From: Blasia pusilla
Lineage: Eukaryota > Marchantiophyta > Marchantiopsida > Blasiales
Assembly (NCBI GenBank): GCA_050084515.1
Contig: CM114272.1
Span: 49,042,001-49,106,000, forward strand
Direction of reading: 5' to 3'
DNA: 64,000 bases
Position 1 is the first letter of the stretch, and the number at the start of each line of letters is the position of its first letter. The position numbers and the translations under genes were made by a program. This document shows positions 44,001 to 53,615 of the stretch, in pieces. Below the pieces are notes generated by a model. The model had not been told where the DNA came from, did no database searches, and was given only the letters and a program-made list of their open reading frames with translations.

Positions 44001-46162
44001 CCTCAAGAATAACAATTCCAGCTCCCTCACCCATTCTGCAGCGATCATGATCACATGAATACAAATTTCAGTAATGCGAATTCCCTCTTGAAGCACCTGT
44101 TATGTGGTCACCTTAAGCTCTCCAGATTGGACATTATAACATAGGACTTGAATTAGAAAAAGACAAGTCGAATGAAACACGCTCCATCAAATTGTCCCCC
44201 ATGAACTCCCTGAATTACACATCAGAAGATAGAGCCTGAAGTGGGGTTCAAGAGAGTTGCAACATACACAAAGCCATCTCGATCACGATCAAACGGTCTT
44301 GAAGACTTTTGAGGGTCACCATTGAATTTTGTGCTCAACGCCCGTGCCCTGCAGAATCCACCATCCACTGGAAATATGAACTTTCCATGTACAAGACTAC
44401 GTATTAAAAGCGTATACAAATGGTGTTACGATCCATAGTGTGAGAACATTCATTTCTCACCATACCCAAGGTCATAAAGTTGTTTCGTTACAAGAATTGA
44501 TGTCATAATTCTGATGGAAAAAAATCTACATACCTGCAGAATGCAGCCATGGAGAGTGCATCAATACTAGACTCTGAACTTCCCGCCACCATCACCTCAG
44601 CATCTCCAAATCGTATCATCCGAGAACCATCCCCAATTGAGTGAGCCCCACTAGCGCAAGCCGTAACTGCAGCATGGTTAGGACCCTAGCAAAAGTCAAA
44701 CAGAGGTCCCATGAAAATGAAAATTTACAACTGGCGCATCATTGCAGTCAATTTAAGCAATTCAAGGGCTAATTGTGTTACAGTGACATAAATTGTTTCA
44801 GTACATGGAAGGAGTAAGAATTGAAACAATGATAGAGTTGACGAACTGCACACTTGAGCTCACCTTAAACCCATGATTTATGCTGACGTGTCCTGCTGCC
44901 ATGTTGATGAGTATTCGAGGAATGAAGAAGGGGCTAATCCTCCGCAGTCGCTACAATTCATAAATAATCAGACGACCCATATGCTAGCCAAGTTAATAAT
45001 ATGTTCAAGTTCTGGTGGATTTAGACCTGACAGAGGAGACTACCCATCAAAGATGCAACATCATTTCAAGCGATTAAATAACAAATCGCAAGAGCATACT
45101 CATAGAGCAAAATGAAGGATCAATCCCTAACCTGTTCTTTCACAAGCTGGCATGCTTCCAGCAAGTCACTAATGCAACCTATTCCACCTCCAATAGCAAC
45201 ACCCTGAATACAACACATGACCACAAGGAGGATTCTTATATGAAAGAAAAAGCCTTTACCATAAAGCAGACAGTTCCCACATTTACAAACTCAACTGGAA
45301 AATGCAGAAAGTAGAAAGGAGTTTCAAGAATTGCACTTTCACTCTCCTTTTCTGCTGAAGATGTCGCAAACGGTAAAAGAATTGAGTAGGTTGGGATCGC
45401 ACCGTTCTTTCACGGGCTTCCTCATCTTGTGGATTCCACCCAGCGTCTTTGAGGGCTTCTTCAGCAGCACAGAGAGCATATGAAATAAAAGGTGTTACAC
45501 GACTTTGATCCTGAAAATCCACATACCAACCCCACCAAAGATGGGCAAGTGGAGCATTACGCCAATGGTGCTCCTGTCGTCCAAAAAAGTACATTCGGAA
45601 GTCTTGCAGCACAGCAACAGGTTTTCCGCTTATCCCATACGAAACGGTGTCCACACCCCAACACAATATTACTTGAGCAGTACTTCATTTCAAAACACCT
45701 TGTGGCTCCATACTGAAGTTTTTCAGCTGGTTGGGTGAATGAATGACGAGACAAGCTAAATACCTGACCAAGTAATTTCTCGGGAATGCATTTATCTGAA
45801 GAGCGCCCATGTGACACAGTAGCTACAACACGAGATGGTAGCTGTTCGAGGATTCGAGTAACAGACTCGTCATCTAGTCCGGTCAACTTCAGATCTGTAG
45901 ATTCAAGCGCGCGCACGCCAGATTTCTCCTCTAGTAATCGGTCCCAACTTGCTTGTACACCAATTGCAAGGGGAGTCACAAGTCCCAAACCTGTGCCAAA
46001 TCCATATAATTTAATTGGATTTCTTCTTTTTTTTAACTGAAGACATAATCGTTCTAACGCTTGATTAGCATTTCACTGAGCTGAAATATCACCTCCTTGT
46101 AGTTGTAGTTCTGCTGTAGCGTTACGTGGTTCCGCTCCTCTCCCACGTAACACACACAAGAC

Positions 46163-46209
<47 letters not shown>

Positions 46210-46441
46210 AAGTCCCATGGGCAAAATCTGTCCAATCCTGTCCACAATGTCATACATCTTTGCTAGAATTGAGGAGAACGAAATAACTGTAGACCATGAC
46301 TGGATTATGAAGCAAAGTACCTGTAACTACAACCCGGCGCTGCGGTAGAAGAGGTGGAGGCTTAAACGTAGGAGAGCAAGACGAGTAGCACAAGGCACCG
46401 ACTCTACGGAGAAGCGCCATTTTCCTATGCCAATTCGTCAT
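38093..46441 (-). CDS. KAS: 3-oxoacyl-ACP synthase, mitochondrial type (mtKAS)
   Basis: Fourteen exons (minus strand): 46441-46321, 45990-45764, 45510-45403, 45203-45132, 44950-44864, 44685-44534, 44348-44268, 44035-44002, 43728-43662, 43524-43448, 38828-38768, 38667-38585, 38449-38378, 38263-38093. All introns have GT-AG borders, phases agree and the total is 1413 nt, 470 aa plus stop, close to plant mtKAS length (about 460). The enzyme condenses malonyl-ACP with acyl-ACP in mitochondrial fatty-acid synthesis, feeding octanoyl chains to lipoate. Catalytic residues are present: Cys in [12 protein letters not shown] (exon 6), His in [11 protein letters not shown] (exon 11) and Lys/His in [13 protein letters not shown] (exons 12-13); the [11 protein letters not shown] signature is in exon 14. 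The basic, Ser/Pro-rich N-terminus before RRVVVTG looks like an organelle presequence. An ATG at 46420 is a possible alternative start. A plastid KAS I/II is less likely. Intron 10 (43447-38829) contains a copia element. Confidence 0.93.
38264..38377 (-). other. In-frame, stop-free intron 13 of the KAS gene (114 nt)
   Basis: Intron 13 starts GTAGGT and ends TTGCAG, is a multiple of three long and has no stop codon. If retained it would insert 38 residues between ALYH and GVAPP. The known family continues directly from H to GVAP, so the spliced form is the expected enzyme. It has the properties of an exitron. Confidence 0.75.
39405..39723 (+). repeat. Extra internal LTR copy in the copia element
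   Basis: This is a nearly complete LTR copy, lacking only the first bases (TGTAGG). It lies 124 bp after the primer site and runs straight into gag, whose N-terminal part is missing. It looks like a rearrangement or template switch that replaced the start of gag with LTR sequence. Confidence 0.85.
39730..42361 (+). pseudogene. Copia Gag-protease-integrase polyprotein, broken
   Basis: The reading frame contains Gag ([21 protein letters not shown] and [12 protein letters not shown]), a CCHC knuckle [14 protein letters not shown] at about 40315-40356, and the protease motif [12 protein letters not shown] at 40480. A single in-frame TGA follows at 40640. The integrase zinc domain is HHRLGHIS to CRACLHGKQ. 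The DDE core has [15 protein letters not shown] and [10 protein letters not shown]. The frame ends in the linker before RT at about 42335. Without its first ~70 residues, Gag is incomplete. The order PR-IN-RT is diagnostic of Ty1/copia. Confidence 0.88.
42307..42933 (+). pseudogene. Copia RNase H remnant after RT deletion
   Basis: The polyprotein jumps from the start of RT (WTLVPLP, about 42325) to [23 protein letters not shown], so the RT catalytic region including the expected YVDD is gone. RNase H is intact: [29 protein letters not shown] and DNQSAIAL to TKHIDIQYY. After 42822 a frameshift leads to the tail [10 protein letters not shown]. The element cannot reverse-transcribe itself. Confidence 0.88.
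46168..46206. repeat. CT/GA microsatellite in KAS intron 1
   Basis: About 19 uninterrupted CT dinucleotides lie in the first intron of the KAS gene (AG on the coding strand). They are likely length-variable. Confidence 0.95.
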
Positions 46442-46764
46442 CTCATAAGCTCCCCGCGACCACCATATGAACCATACAATCCAACAATGCTATCCCAGAT
46501 GAATGCTTCTTCCTGAGCCAAACCAAGACAATTCAGATCACTAGATCCGATCTGACAGCGGATCTTGAACCTCGCCCAGATCAGTCAAAGCCCCTAAACT
46601 GAGGATACTCGCATCAGCCCAGCGTTAAACCCTCCGGATGCGGAAACTACCACATGCCTAGCGGCTTTCCGGCCGATCGGCTCGTTCTAGACTAGGGCGG
46701 CCAGTTCTTTGTTTGGGCCGTAGCATACGAGAATGGAGCGTCAATTTTATCGTGGCCGGGACCA
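46442..46764. other. Putative KAS 5' UTR and promoter
   Basis: About 320 bp of moderately GC-rich sequence upstream of the KAS start codon. No TATA box was found at a convincing distance. The fold-back repeat begins at about 46765, so any promoter on this side is short or overlaps the repeat. Confidence 0.4.
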
Positions 46765-48000
46765 CCGGGCGCGTGAATGCCATTTAGAGGTTTAAACTAA
46801 CCATAAAGTCTATTTCAAGTTTAAGAAGTTTTGCCAGTGATGGGGAAATTAGAAATAAGAAAGGTTGAAGTGGAGAGTTGAAAAATTGGTGGGTTGGAAG
46901 GTCGATTGACCCAAACAAGACCAATGCGAGTGTTTTTGGGTACATATCATCCGTACACTCCCGAACATTGAAGATTGACATTAAAAAACTAAATACAAAC
47001 TTGAAAGGTTCAAATGAAATCTAGATTTAAATTTGTGAATAGGCATGAAAGAGCTCCAATGTGAACACTCCACCTGTTTTTCATGGCGAATCCTTCTCGT
47101 CCCTAAAACTCGCATTGGTCTTGTTTGGGTCAATCGGCCTTCCAACCCACCAATTTTTCAACTCTCCACTTCAACCTTCCTTATTTCTAGTTTCCCAACA
47201 CGGGCAAATCTTCTTAGACTTGGAATAGACTTTATGGTTAGTTTAAACCTCTAAAATGGCATTCACGCGCCTGGTGGTCCTAATTGTCTAATGGACCTTG
47301 CATAAGCCCCAAACCGAAACATAACTAAATGAGTCACGAGTTGGAATCCAATAGGAAGTCCGAAATCCACTCTATTGGAGGTGATTCGGATTTCCAATCC
47401 TAGCACCAAAACTCCCGATCTTTTCCGTGCCCTTTGCTCACCCCACGACGCCCTCAAAGTGGGGTTCAAGTCTCAATCACTCTTGGAGACCTTCCCCCTT
47501 ACTAGTAGGGGCCTAAACGTCTCTTTCCCAAAGGTAGGGGGAGGACGTGGATCCCCAAAAGTACTAGTAAGGGGAAGGTCTCCAAGAGTGGTTGGGACTC
47601 GAACCCCACTTTGGGGCACCGCAAATTTAGGGCACGGGATGGATCGGGAGTTTTGACATTGAGTTTCGAAACCCGAACCAGATCCAATAAAGTGGATTTT
47701 GGAGATCCCTATTGGATTCCAACCCGCAACTCATTTAGTTGGGTCTCGGTTTGGGGCTCATGCGAGATCCATGGAACAATTGGGTCCGCTAGGCTCGCAA
47801 ATGCCATTTTTGGTGTCTAGACTAGCCAGAAAGTTTGTCCCAAGTCTCGGACGACTTGCCTGTGTTGGGAAGCTAGGAATTAGGAAAGGTTGAGCTTGAG
47901 GAGATGGTGAGTTGAGAACTCAATGGGTTAGAAGGCCAATTGACCTAGACTAGACTAACGTGAGTGTGTTTGGGTGCAAATCGGCAGTGAGAGCATGTCC
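46765..48000. repeat. Large imperfect fold-back (palindromic) repeat
   Basis: The left arm, about 47115-47520, is the inverse of the right arm, about 47535-47970. GGCCTTCCAACCC at 47131 pairs with GGGTTAGAAGGCC at 47925, and CTTGGAGACCTTCCCC at 47482 pairs with GGGGAAGGTCTCCAAG at 47574. A third partial copy, in right-arm orientation, lies at 46765-46980. The centre contains AGTACTAGTAAGGGG. It is related to 30545-30780. It is probably built from inverted LTR fragments or is a foldback transposon. The arms have diverged by scattered substitutions. Confidence 0.82.
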
Positions 48001-48316
48001 TACTAAACGTACGCTTCCGCAACACTAAAGATTGATGTTCAAGAGGATTAGGCGCACAACACGTGGTATCAAAGCTAATCTTTTGTGAGTGAGAACTCGA
48101 GGTCAAAGGATCAACTAGATGCTTGCAAGAAAACCCAAGGTAATAATGAGACCTAGACGCTCGAGGAGGGATGCAAGAAACAAGGAGGAGATGTGAGTGG
48201 TCGAGGACTCGAGTTGGCGACCATGGGCGAAGAACCAAAGAAGTGTCGAGTCAACCGACAAAAACCGAGAGACGAACCAATGCTTGACCGACACCGAGCT
48301 CTAGTCATGAGGATAT

Positions 48317-48376
48317 TGTCGTGCGAATACACATCGCTGCCAACATACATCGACTATCATGCACACACATGTCTAA
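48317..48376 (-). repeat. Fragment of a segment-B-type element end
   Basis: TGTCGTGCGAATACACATCG at 48317 is the reverse complement of the segment-B end of elements I-III, and similarity continues for about 60 bp (CAACATACATCGAC, CACACACAT). It appears to be the right end of a minus-strand copy of the same superfamily. The matching A segment was not found. Confidence 0.6.
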
Positions 48377-49140
48377 GATCCATCTAGCTATGAATCCTAA
48401 CATCTCTATACATGAACGACTGGACAATCTCAATATAAAGTTGAATACCCACTCTAAACTCTGATGAAATCTGCAATCAACCGTGCTTCATTCAAACACC
48501 CAGACTCATGATTTAGATACGCACTGGTGTAACAGCAAGAGAAAATATACACAATGATTCCCAAATATGTGATCTCCTTATTGATCACTCCTAGCCCACT
48601 CTTCAAGAGAGAATCCAGGCTCAATACATGCAAGCCGTATTGTATCACGGATCCCAACAAGGGTCTGCAATCCTAAGGAGATGAGCTCCAAATGAGCCTC
48701 ATCCGAGGTACATCCCCCTGGGCACCTCCATGGGTGAGTTGTACACACAGGTCACCTCCCTCCTAGAAGGTCACTATCCACCTGTAGTACACCCATACTA
48801 GCTCCCTAACAACTACATATATGGTCCCCTCATAAGACCAACTACCAACTTACCCACAACCCTATAGGTCCAAGTGGAGCCATACATGGCTGGGAAGGTC
48901 AACCTCTCCAAGGTTGCCACTCCTCATAAAGGGAAGGGAGACCTACACTCGTAGTTCACCTCCTAAAAGCACGTTACATATGACCTCTCAAAATAGGAAA
49001 GTACAAGACCCCTCTAAGGCCTCAATACTATCTCGCCCTCCGCCTCATATATCATGACAATGTCCCATCTGTGAAACTCAAGTGACTTGGCACTCTATGT
49101 CCAAATGATGGACTTGATGAAGTTGATGTCTGAGCAAATG
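48377..49140. other. Decayed leader/Gag stretch, no intact frame
   Basis: Between the segment-B fragment and the readable Gag tail there is no open frame with recognisable domains. Proline-rich text on the plus strand near 48700-48860 may be residual Gag. Confidence 0.35.
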
Positions 49141-50090
49141 ACCTAGCATAGTAAGTGGATTGCTGAGCTCCAGTGAGACAAAACTTTGAGTTCCGCCAAG
49201 AAGATTTGTAAGACGAATTGGCGGTTCAAAGTTGAGTTCAAAGTTGGCGAAGCTGATAGGGAATAATGAGGTCTAATTCAAAAGACTCTTCGAGCAAAAA
49301 AGTCTTTCGAAGTTATCAGAAAACAAGGGGGCATCCAAGAGGGTCCGAAGTGGGGGTAAGCATGACCAAGGAGAGTCGCTGACCCTAACACCTAAACCAG
49401 TGGAACTCAACACAAAGCCGAAGGGAGTGCACCATCTGAAGTCAGGGAACGCCAAAGTGATTTGCTACAACTGTGGTGATCATGGGCACATGGCTAAGGG
49501 GTGCTCAAAGCCCAAGGATAGTAATTGGAGTATGATTGCATTTTCTACTAGGCACTTGTCGATGGGAGGTGTGGAAACATATGTTCAAGTTACCAAAAGG
49601 ACACCCGATCTGGTGTACCTAAGATCCAAGATTGTTGATCGCGATGTGATGTTGCTTGTTGATATAGGTCCTTCGAACTTCTTGAGTTTGAGAATCGTGA
49701 AGGAGTTGGGTTTGTCAACCTCTAATGTGTACGAGCCCATCTGAGTAGGCTTTGCCGGAGTCAAGTCTCCTTGAACTTCAGAGTTAGTCTTGGGACTAAC
49801 CTTTGGATGCAAAGTATCCGAGTTGAAGGAGAATTTCACTATGTGCGAGATGGATGGTATCAACAAAGTCTTGGGGTACACATTCTTGGATGCGTATGAG
49901 GTGGATTAAGGCAAAGACAATTGAGATTGAGCGTCTTAGTGAAAGGAAAGTGGTTGCAAGTGAGGTTCCTATGAAACAGGAATTGGTGAACGCCATAACA
50001 AGGAGGAGTTTGACCAAGTTAGAAGATGGGTTTCTCTGCTTGATAAGACAAGTAGAGGAGGCTACACGCAAGAGACGCTGAGATCATGAC
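49100..50090 (+). pseudogene. Gag tail, CCHC knuckle and dead protease, older gypsy
   Basis: A CYNCGDHGHMAKGC knuckle at about 49463-49505 fits CX2CX4HX4C. Downstream, MLLVDIGPSNFLSLRIVKEL at 49650-49710 occupies the protease active site, but the expected D-T/S-G-A is D-I-G-P, so catalysis is lost. Stops at 49742 and nearby end the frame. The middle part of the protease domain reads VLGYTFLDAYEV, out of frame at 49865-49905. Confidence 0.7.
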
Positions 50091-52209
50091 TCAACTTTTA
50101 GGGGAGTCCCAGATCTGTTCCAAAGAGTAGTAAGGGAATTTGGTGATGTCTTGACGAATGAGCTTCCGACTCAGTTGACACCATATAGGGCAGCTGATCA
50201 TAAGATAAAGGTCATCCACAGGTCTCAACCACCTTCAAAGGCCCCATATAGATTCAATCAGGAGGAACTTGTTGAGTAGAAAAAGCAATTAAGTGAGCTC
50301 TTAGAAAAGGGTTTCATGAGAACTAGCAAGTAGTTGTATTCAATTTGTGAAGAAGAAGGATGGGAAGTTGAGACTTTGTGTTGATTACCGTCCGCTGAAT
50401 AAAAGGATGGTGAGGAAAAATTACCCTCTTTTGAGGAACAATGATCTCTTCGATAGACTCTTAGGGGCGAAGTACTTTAGTAGGATTGACTTGAAGTGAG
50501 GATATTATTAGATTTAGATTGTTGAAGCGGAGGTGGAGAAGATTGCGTGTAGGACGAGATATGGCTTGCTCAAGGTTGTAGTGATGCCTTTCGGTTTGTG
50601 TAATGCACTTCCAAAGTTTACCACATTGATGAAATCCACTTTTCACAAGGATCCGGATGAGTATGTGATCATCTACATTGATGACATACTGATCTATTCG
50701 AAGTCACCACAGGAACACACTCGAAATTTGAAAGCGGTATTTTTGGAACTAAGAGTAAATAAGTTGTAGGCGAATGTGGAAAAGAGTGAATTCAGATTAC
50801 GCAAGATCAAGTTCTTGGGTCACGTGGTTAGCAAAAATTGTGTTAGGCTGGATATGGATAAGGTGAAAGTGATTGCTCAATGGAAACTGCCTTCTATAGT
50901 TAAGGGAATGAGGAGATTCATCAGAGCGGTGCAGTTTTATTAGACTTACGTGAGAAACTTTTTGGGAATTGTGAGACCTCTCACAGATTGGACTACAAAG
51001 TTTGCTGACACAACCTAGACCCAATTGCAAGAAGTGAATGAGGCGTTCAACCGAGTCAAGGAGATCCTATCGTAGGAACTAGTGTTGTAGCTATTGAAGT
51101 TCGACAAACTATTCGAGATGCATACTAATGCTATTGATTTTGTAATTGTAGGAATGTTGGAGTAAGAAGGAAGACCTATAGCGTTCAAGAGCAAGAAGCT
51201 TAATGGCATCGAACGGAGATGGCCCACTCATGAGAAAGAGTTGTTCACAATGGTCCATTGCTTGATGAAGGGGCATCACTATTTGGGACTTCACAAGACC
51301 CGAGTATTCACCGATAAAGTATCACTCAAGTATTTTGAGATCTAGGATCAAATGACGTCGAAAAAACTATGATGGCATGATACCTTGATATTGATGAATG
51401 TGGAATTATTCCACAAGCCAGGGAAGGATAATGTCATTCCAAATGTATTGAGTTGCAAGGATGAGCACATGCCATCGATGACACAAGTCTTGAGAGCAAT
51501 GTTCCCTATGGAAATAGACCTGGAGAGAAGGATTCGTGAAGGATACACCTAAGGAGTACCTAAGGAAGCTGAAGCAAGGTGAGAAGGTAACCAACATAAG
51601 TTTGAGGCATGGATTGCTAAGGTTTAAGCAAAGCAAGATATATCTATGTGGGTAAAGGCAGGTTGCTCGGTAAAGGCCCCGAGCTACCACGAGTTGCCTC
51701 CGAAAGACTTCATTGCGAGTCTTTCGGAGTCTGAGGGATACAACACTATACTTGTGATAGTTGATCAGTTCATCAAGTTGGGGAGATTCGTGCCAACAAT
51801 GGACTCCGCGATGGCCTATACGACTTCTCGACTATTTTTGGATAGTTGGTGGCAAGCTCATGGGTTGCCTAAGACTATTGTTTTAGATCGGGATCCAAAG
51901 CTTACGTATAAGTGCTTTTTGGAAGCACTTATTCAGAAGGTTTAAGACAAAGTTGAGTTTTAAAACTGCCTTCCATCCACAGACAAATGGAAAGACAAAA
52001 ATTGTAAAGTTGATCGTGAATCAATACGTACTTAAGGAATAATGTGAGTGTGGATTAGCGAGATTTGGCAAAGTGGCTAAGTATGGCTGAGTATTGCTTG
52101 AATTCCAACAAGCATTCTGCAATTGGAAAATCTCTGTTTCTTTTGGCCTATGGACGTGAGCAAGAAGGGCCTCTTGACCTAGCTCTTTCTGAGGGTACTA
52201 TATCGACAC
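50090..52209 (+). pseudogene. RT, RNase H and partial integrase, older gypsy
   Basis: RT blocks include [19 protein letters not shown] at 50345-50400, [11 protein letters not shown] and MPFGLCNALPKFTTLM, with the catalytic YIDD at 50674-50685, then EFRLRKIKFLGHVVS. RNase H is degraded (51110-51420), and the tether motif is partly readable in KVSLKYFEI. The integrase zinc domain and the first Asp are lost in a deletion near 51660, where a short GAGCTACCACGAGTTGCC segment shared with the 5S-derived module is found. NTILVIVDQFIKLGRF and KTIVLDRDPKLTYKC remain. Element III interrupts the coding region at 52209. Confidence 0.8.
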
Positions 52210-52588
52210 TGTCATGACCATACGGATTATGTCGTAGAGTATAGTGTGCTAGTAGAGGCCATTCCTTATGTAGGACCGTAGTGGCTTGGTAGAGATGCGG
52301 TTTCATACATAGGGTTGGGGGTTACTCAATTGGGGGTGACTTTCCCAGTAGGACCCGCTCTTAGGTTGGAGGATATAAGGTGGAGTGCACTCAAAGAACA
52401 GTCAGTTCTTTGAGTTGAGCCTGTTGCGTTGGGAGTTAGCCTTGGTAGTGAGTAGAGCTCTTGGCTATGGTATTTCCCGCAAGCTTCGACCTAGATTCTC
52501 CCGTCATGGAGTGGGTTTGGCTCGATTGTATGTGATTGTATACGTGTTTTATAACAGTAGGTCTTTCACGGATTTCACTCAAAGAACT
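52210..52588 (+). promoter_or_regulatory. Segment A1, promoter and self-primer site, element III
   Basis: The TATA box is GATATAAG at 52372-52379. The predicted transcript start, AGTTCTTTGAGT at 52404-52415, is 30 bp downstream and exactly complementary to the primer site ACTCAAAGAACT at 52577-52588, which follows A1 directly. The start overlaps a perfect hairpin with 11-bp arms at 52389-52415. A2 (61490-61855) has the same promoter, but with one hairpin-arm change (GAATAGTCAG). Confidence 0.72.
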
Positions 52589-53058
52589 GGAGTAGATCAA
52601 TGGTAGCTTCGATTGTAGATAAGTAGGATCTGGTTAGGGCTGATTGTGTACTCAGCCGTGGATGTTCGTGGCTTGTGGCCTATGTTGAGGGTGTGAATCT
52701 GGTGCGTGGTTGGTTGGGAAAGAAGCGCCTTGCTGAGAGCTTTCCAACGAGCTTTAGATCTCCGGATTTCGTCAAGGGAGTTGGAAGTTATCAAGGATTG
52801 AAGATTCTGGTTCGTGTTCGACGGTTTTCGGATGTGGAGAGCTTGGAGTGCGGAAGCTCTGAGGCTTCGAGGCAACTCGTGGTAGCTCAGGGCGAGTGGG
52901 CGTGAGAGGCGGAGTAAGGAGCAAGAAGGAAGCAAGCAAGGGTGATTGCTTGCTTGGGCGTGAGGCAATTTTTGCAGGATTTGGGATTTGAGTGTTGCAT
53001 AACTGGTCACCCATCTTTGGGCTATTCTGCCTGGAGGACGCTTAACTGCTGAGTTCTT
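52589..53058 (-). repeat. 5S-rRNA-derived module, inverted relative to element II
   Basis: Read on the minus strand, this begins with AGTTAAGCGT and GATGGGTGACC (5S box A and box C words) at about 52998-53050 and continues with the text seen in element II, but lacks about 470 bp of its middle. It sits between AAGAACT (end of the primer site) and AGTTCTT, as in element II, yet in the opposite orientation. Confidence 0.6.
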
Positions 53059-53615
53059 AACTATGCCAATGTACACATTGTTGTAGCTCATTTGGTGCTG
53101 TTCGGAGAGGTGTTAGGCGCTTTATGCATCTCAGGTTTTTGGTTGATGTACCTCTAACGCATAGTACGGTGTAGCCTCTCCATGCAAGTGATATTTTCAG
53201 GTCATGCGAGTTCGACTAGCACGTCATCGACCCGCGGCGGAGTAGCTATTGCGTTAGAATTGTGTGGTGGGTTTTGTGGAGTCAGGGGGCACCACGTTTG
53301 GTGGATTGTGTTACCTTGATTTCCATTTGCGATTGGAGGGTTGTCGTTGGACTTCCTGAATTTGGATCCCCTCCATCGGTGCTTCTTGCTTGCGCGCCCA
53401 TTGTTAGGGTTGACGCTGATTTCCAGAGTAGTGTTACTCCTGTGTGCTACCGATAGTGAGGCTCGAGTGATGACCAGTAGACCGTGGGAGGCTTCTTGTG
53501 GTGATGACAGGTTAGTTTGCCTACACCCATAGCTAGTAGAGCTAGAATAGTATAGCGACATCGACGTCACTTGGTTATTTGGTGGTGGTAATTTGGTGGT
53601 GGTGCGGCATCGGCG

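Larger units (their letters stand above)
48064..52209 (+). mobile_element. Older Ty3/gypsy element, 5' part, cut by element III
   Basis: A TGGTATCAAAGC primer site (initiator-tRNA type) lies at 48064-48075, just after the fold-back, which may include its LTR. A decayed Gag region, protease, RT, RNase H and part of the integrase follow in the same orientation, up to 52209 where element III is inserted. No continuation was recognised after 61967. It uses tRNA priming, unlike elements I-III. Confidence 0.72.

Noticed and set aside
38093-46441. KAS as a pseudogene fragmented by the copia insertion
   Set aside because: All 14 exons have consistent phases and GT-AG borders, sum to 471 codons including the stop, and retain the Cys-His-His/Lys catalytic set.
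52597-53091. Minus-strand open frame of 164 residues in the 5S-derived module
   Set aside because: The homologous module in element II lacks this frame, and the composition and context indicate non-coding repeat DNA.
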